A stretch of 45,453 bases of DNA from Marinilabilia sp964403175 (GTDB lineage Bacteria > Bacteroidota > Bacteroidia > Bacteroidales > Marinilabiliaceae). The translations under genes and the position numbers were made by a program. Positions 41,950-45,453 of the stretch are shown here, one piece after another (within the stretch, counting starts at the first letter, position 1; the number at the start of each line of letters is the position of its first letter). Where the stretch lies: assembly GCA_964403175.1 (NCBI GenBank), contig CAYOFH010000009.1:1-45453 (forward strand), written 5' to 3'. Under the pieces are notes generated by a model that was given only the letters and a program-made list of their open reading frames with translations, was not told where the DNA came from and made no database searches.

Positions 41950-44331
41950 ATGAAGAAAACCGGAAAATCACCAACAAAAGCATCTGAGACTTCAGGTGTT
42001 GTTCGATTCAGAAATTGGGCATTGAAATTCGTTTTAAAGCTTCTGCTTGCAGGAGTAGCTTTTCTGGCTGTTTTTCTCTCACTGGTGTATCTCGGCCTTT
42101 TCGGCCGTATTCCGGCTAATGAGGAGTTAAGTAAGATTCAGAATTTTAGCGCTTCAGAGGTTTATTCCTCCGATGGGGTGATGATTGGCAAATTCTTTAT
42201 TGAAAATCGCAGAAACATTGAGAATAGTAATATATCTGAGCATGTAATCAATGCTCTGATAGCAACAGAGGATAACCGGTTTTTTAAGCATAAGGGGCTT
42301 GACTATATTAGTATGAGCCGGGTTTTGGTGCATTCCGTGTTGTTGGGAGATAGGGCACAGGGTGGTGGAAGTACCATTAGTCAGCAGTTGGCCAAGAACC
42401 TTTATCCCCGCCGGGACTATAAATTTTTATCCCTGCCGGTGAACAAAGCCAGGGAAATGTTTACTGCTGCCCGGCTGGAGGGCATTTACACCAAAGCAGA
42501 GATTTTGAACCTTTATCTTAATACTGTTCCTTTTGGAGAGAATATTTATGGCATCGAAGTTGCTGCCAACAGGTTTTTCAATAAACCTTCATCCCGGCTG
42601 CAAGCTCATGAGGCAGCTACTATAATAGGAATGTTGGCTGCTAACACCTATTATAATCCACGGCTTTATCCGGATCGTAGTCTGGAACGGCGCAATGTAG
42701 TCCTGAAGCGGATGGTGGAGCAGGATTTTCTTACCGAAGCACAAGGCGAAAAATACATCGATAAACCTCTTGAATTAAATTACAGGGTTCTTGATCATAA
42801 AAACGGACCTGCTTCGCATTTTATGGAGTTCGTTAAGCAACGCGCACAGGATGTAATTGAAAAAATGTACGGTGATTCCATAAATCTGTATCGCGATGGC
42901 TTACGAATATATACAACACTCAGTTCACAATTGCAGCAGTTTGCCAATGAGGCTGCTCACAGCCACCTGATAAATCTGCAAAATGACTTTGATCATCACT
43001 GGAAAAACAGAAAACCCTGGGAGGGACATCCGGAAATATATGTTTCCGCCTTGAAGAAAACTTCCCGTTATCAGGCTATGGAAAAACAGGGGATGAGTGA
43101 AAGTAAGATCATGGAGGTTATGGAAACTCCTGTTAAAATGCTTATTCTGGAAAAAGGTGAAGAAAAACAAGTGGAAATGTCACCTGTTGATTCTGTGGCA
43201 TGGGCAATTAGCCGGTTGCATGCAGGCTTTCTGGCCGTTAATCCCTCCAATGGAGCCATTCTTGCCTGGGTGGGGGGCACGAATTTTAAATTCTTTCAAT
43301 ACGATCACGTGTTGTCCAAAAGACAGGTAGGGAGCACTTTTAAGCCTTTTGTTTATGCCACTGCACTGGAAGAAGGTTTTGAACCATGTGATTATATTAG
43401 TAATGAACAACGGATTTATCGTCAGTATAATGACTGGTCGCCAGCCAATAGTAATGGCGGGCATGAAGGCTATTACTCTTTGCAGGGAGCCCTGATCAAC
43501 TCTGTTAATTCCGTGTCAGCAGAATTAGCGGTGGAAACCGGGCCTCATGATGTTGTAGATCTTGCTCATGCTGCCGGCATTACCAGCGAAATTCCCCATA
43601 TACCGTCAATTGCTCTGGGAACGGCTAATCTATCGCTTTATGAAATGGTAAAGGCTTACACGGCTTTTGCCAATTACGGAAATGGAATCGAATTACAGGG
43701 TCTGGTCCGCATAGAGGATTCTGAAGGTAAAATTCTTTATGACGCTGAACCTCCCAAACTTCTTGATGCTGCCTTTGAGGAGCGTACTGCCAGGATGATG
43801 GTACATATGCTTCAGGGAGTTGTGGAGCGCGGAACGGCAAAGTCTCTGAGGAATGTTTACGGCCTCAGGACTGATCTTGCAGGTAAAACGGGTACTACCC
43901 AAAACAATGCTGATGGGTGGTTTATCGGGTTTTCCCCGGGTCTGGTCGCCGGTGTATGGGTTGGAGCTGAGAGCCCGGGTATCCGTTTCCGTTCTACGGC
44001 TCTGGGGCAGGGAGCTTATACAGCTCTTCCTGTGTTTGGACGGTTTATGCAGAAGGTTGAAAAATCTGGTCTTTCGGCAGGAATCGGGCGTAGAAGTTTT
44101 TATCCACTACCCGATAATATGCTTGCTGATGTGGATTGCCCTGACTTTTCTGAAGAAGATCCGGATATGAACTTTTTCCAACGTCTTTTTGGAGGCCGAA
44201 AAGACAAGGATGACAAAAAAGAAGAGAAGCCATCTCCACAGGATGATGATAGCCCTGAAGAAGAAAGGAAAGAAAAAGGTAAAACCCTGCTTGATAAGAT
44301 GAAGGATATTTTTCGAAAAAAAGAAAAGTGA
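41950..44331 (+). CDS. Bifunctional penicillin-binding protein 1A (GT51 + transpeptidase)
   Basis: A 793-aa class A PBP that polymerises and cross-links peptidoglycan. The ATG at 41950 is preferred over an in-frame TTG at 41947. A membrane anchor (LLLAGVAFLAVFLSLVYLGL) precedes the GT51 domain, with ATEDNRFFKHKGLD holding the catalytic Glu and GGGSTISQQLAKNLYPR. The transpeptidase domain has SxxK in VGSTFKPFVYAT (about residue 460), SVN in INSVNSVSAEL and KTG in AGKTGTTQNNADGWFIGFS (about 643). The last roughly 65 residues are a highly charged Lys/Asp/Glu tail, likely disordered. It ends 3 bp before a convergent gene. Confidence 0.95.
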   Translation: MKKTGKSPTKASETSGVVRFRNWALKFVLKLLLAGVAFLAVFLSLVYLGLFGRIPANEELSKIQNFSASEVYSSDGVMIGKFFIENRRNIENSNISEHVINALIATEDNRFFKHKGLDYISMSRVLVHSVLLGDRAQGGGSTISQQLAKNLYPRRDYKFLSLPVNKAREMFTAARLEGIYTKAEILNLYLNTVPFGENIYGIEVAANRFFNKPSSRLQAHEAATIIGMLAANTYYNPRLYPDRSLERRNVVLKRMVEQDFLTEAQGEKYIDKPLELNYRVLDHKNGPASHFMEFVKQRAQDVIEKMYGDSINLYRDGLRIYTTLSSQLQQFANEAAHSHLINLQNDFDHHWKNRKPWEGHPEIYVSALKKTSRYQAMEKQGMSESKIMEVMETPVKMLILEKGEEKQVEMSPVDSVAWAISRLHAGFLAVNPSNGAILAWVGGTNFKFFQYDHVLSKRQVGSTFKPFVYATALEEGFEPCDYISNEQRIYRQYNDWSPANSNGGHEGYYSLQGALINSVNSVSAELAVETGPHDVVDLAHAAGITSEIPHIPSIALGTANLSLYEMVKAYTAFANYGNGIELQGLVRIEDSEGKILYDAEPPKLLDAAFEERTARMMVHMLQGVVERGTAKSLRNVYGLRTDLAGKTGTTQNNADGWFIGFSPGLVAGVWVGAESPGIRFRSTALGQGAYTALPVFGRFMQKVEKSGLSAGIGRRSFYPLPDNMLADVDCPDFSEEDPDMNFFQRLFGGRKDKDDKKEEKPSPQDDDSPEEERKEKGKTLLDKMKDIFRKKEK

Positions 44332-44334
44332 ACT

Positions 44335-44688
44335 CTATCCCGGCTGAAGCATCTCTTTTTCCTTTCGCGTCATCCCCTGTACCACCAGGTCGTACGATTC
44401 CCGGATCCATTGGCGAAGAAGATTATCCGAAACGGAGCCGTCCACCTCAATGGTATTCCAGTGTTTTTTGTTCATGTGAAAACCCGGACGCACTGCCGGA
44501 TATTGTTCTCTTAGTTCAATGGCTTTTGAAGGGAGGCATTTTAAATTTACAAAGAGGGGGCCTTCCAGATCGGTAAGGGCAAACATCTTTTTTCCTACCT
44601 TGAATACCAGTGATGTTTCATCAAATGGAAGGTCTTCGGAAGTTGAGGGTAACGAAAGACAGTAATCGCGGAGTTCTTCAATGTTCAT
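44335..44688 (-). CDS. MmcQ/YjbR-family protein
   Basis: A 117-aa small cytosolic protein of the YjbR/MmcQ (CyaY-like fold) family. MNIEELRDYCLSLP at the start, SLVFKVGKKMFALTDLEG and RPGFHMNKKHWNTIEVDG are conserved family segments, and the C-terminal helix has LLRQWIRESYDLVVQGMTR. These proteins are annotated as putative DNA-binding; their biochemical role is uncertain. It is convergent with the PBP1A gene, 3 bp apart. Confidence 0.9.
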   Translation of the reverse strand: MNIEELRDYCLSLPSTSEDLPFDETSLVFKVGKKMFALTDLEGPLFVNLKCLPSKAIELREQYPAVRPGFHMNKKHWNTIEVDGSVSDNLLRQWIRESYDLVVQGMTRKEKEMLQPG

Positions 44689-44767
44689 AAGGTTGTGGTT
44701 TTATTTCCGGTTAACTTAGGTAATTATTTAATTCAAACATCTCTTGATCTACAGAGAGTGTATAATT

Positions 44768-45136
44768 TCAGGGCATGGGATAAAAAGCATTTTTGATATG
44801 TTCCATTTCCCAGTGTTCATCATCTTTGTGAGGTAACCAGCAGATAAGATCGAACCGGGTATCGCAATCCAACTCGTTTTCTAATATAAATGCTTCAGAC
44901 GCATAAGCAATGGCGTTTATTTTGGCTGTGGTGAGGCTGTCACGTGGGTGCTCGTGGTATTCGGATGCCCTGGTTCTGACTTCCACAATTACCAGTACTT
45001 CGTCATCCCAGGCAATAATGTCAATTTCTTTCCTGTCGTACCGGTAATTTCTTGCCGTCAGACGGTACCCGTGATCAAGCAGGTACGATGCTGCTTTATC
45101 TTCGCCTTTTTTCCCAAGGTCGTTGTGATTAGCCAT
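44768..45136 (-). CDS. YraN/UPF0102 family nuclease-like protein
   Basis: A 122-aa protein with the YraN pattern: LGKKGEDKAASYLLDHGYRL, then NYRYDRKEIDIIAWDDEVLV holding the restriction-endonuclease-like E-D/I-D-I residues, and IVEVRTRASEYH with the catalytic Glu-x-Lys/Arg strand (EVR in place of EVK). The fold is PD-(D/E)XK-like, and a nucleic-acid-processing function is inferred only by family. It lies 79 bp before the MmcQ gene on the same strand. Confidence 0.92.
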   Translation of the reverse strand: MANHNDLGKKGEDKAASYLLDHGYRLTARNYRYDRKEIDIIAWDDEVLVIVEVRTRASEYHEHPRDSLTTAKINAIAYASEAFILENELDCDTRFDLICWLPHKDDEHWEMEHIKNAFYPMP

Positions 45137-45453
45137 GATTCTGTCAGCTTTTTATCAGGTAAAATTTCTTTAATTAATACTCCGTTAAACTTGTATAAGA
45201 ATCATTGAATCAATTATTTATATTTAAAAGGTGTTTTATATTAATAATACTTCGTTATACTTTTATATAAGCCTGAAGTTCAAGCGTTTGCAAGCAAGTG
45301 AGTTTTTGTCTTAAAGTACAGATTATCAATGTTATATGATTTAGCTTAAATCTTATATCTAAAAGTCTAACGATCTATTGATTAAAGTACAGACCTTAAA
45401 TGTCATACGATTCATCTTAATTCTTATATCTAAAAATCTAACGGACTATTGTT
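45137..45453. other. Window-end intergenic region
   Basis: Non-coding, very AT-rich. Its 3' part holds the 71-bp tandem repeat (45311-45453). No gene is seen. Confidence 0.55.
45311..45453. repeat. 71-bp tandem repeat, two copies at window edge
   Basis: Unit 1 (45311-45381) and unit 2 (45382-45452) both start TTAAAGTACAGA and share TCTTATATCTAAAA and TCTAACG...CTATTG. They differ at about 12 of the first 70 positions. The array may continue beyond the window. The 13-mer TAACGGACTATTG of unit 2 is the reverse complement of 23149-23161. Confidence 0.75.

Noticed and set aside
45311..45453. Possible start of a CRISPR array
   Set aside because: The whole 71-bp unit is repeated with mismatches scattered throughout; there are no conserved repeats alternating with unique spacers and no cas genes.

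Overview
The window looks like chromosomal DNA from a Bacteroidota bacterium, most likely order Bacteroidales/Marinilabiliales. The gene families point there: bifunctional fucokinase/GDP-fucose pyrophosphorylase (FKP), SusB-type GH97, Porin_10-type putative porin, DUF5686, DUF4296, a short RRM protein, Kdo transferase, and both GlnRS and GluRS. So do the promoters: many genes have the Bacteroidota -7 box TAnnTTTG, often as TATCTTTG. Coding density is ordinary. I see no transposase, integrase, phage gene, toxin-antitoxin pair or CRISPR array.

Layout. 1-155 (-): possible truncated gene at the window edge. 345-1001: HD phosphohydrolase. 1337-6970: envelope block with Wzi outer-membrane protein, polyprenyl-phosphate sugar transferase, UDP-GlcNAc 2-epimerase, a DUF4296 lipoprotein and an eroded amidohydrolase-like protein. 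7133-9830: phosphoglycerate kinase and Kdo transferase. 10334-12892: B12-dependent ribonucleotide reductase behind an unusual palindrome-rich leader. 13318-14031: orphan lipoprotein. 14120-16386: GluRS and a NUDIX CoA pyrophosphatase. 16387-20012 (-): MltF-like lytic transglycosylase and a putative porin. 20128-22989: FKP. 23309-23849: dihydroneopterin aldolase and tRNA-Cys. 23990-25235: a Rof-like small protein (-) and an orphan secreted protein (+). 25829-29331: GlnRS, an iron-sulfur flavodoxin-family protein and, convergent with them, a PLP aminotransferase. 29519-33058: DUF481 and DUF5686 outer-membrane proteins. 33252-33545: RRM protein. 34028-36163: GH97. 36228-39938 (-): polysaccharide deacetylase, sensor histidine kinase, riboflavin synthase. 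40509-44331: OsmC-like protein, NAD-dependent epimerase, PBP1A. 44335-45136 (-): MmcQ/YjbR and YraN proteins.

The main theme is housekeeping plus cell envelope. Surface glycan initiation and sugar supply (sugar transferase, WecB, FKP, KdtA), peptidoglycan synthesis and turnover (PBP1A, MltF), and several outer-membrane beta-barrels lie among metabolic genes (pgk, folB, riboflavin synthase, nrdJ).

No clear new multi-gene system is visible. The least explained material is (i) a 204-aa protein that keeps the outer parts of an amidohydrolase but appears to have lost the catalytic barrel, (ii) repeated palindromes before nrdJ, (iii) a roughly 101-bp dispersed repeat upstream of folB and glnS, (iv) CATTGCGAG/GCAATCTC hairpin repeats and a 71-bp tandem repeat, and (v) a long, possibly structured glnS leader. 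All similarity statements come from reading motifs by eye; no database search was run.
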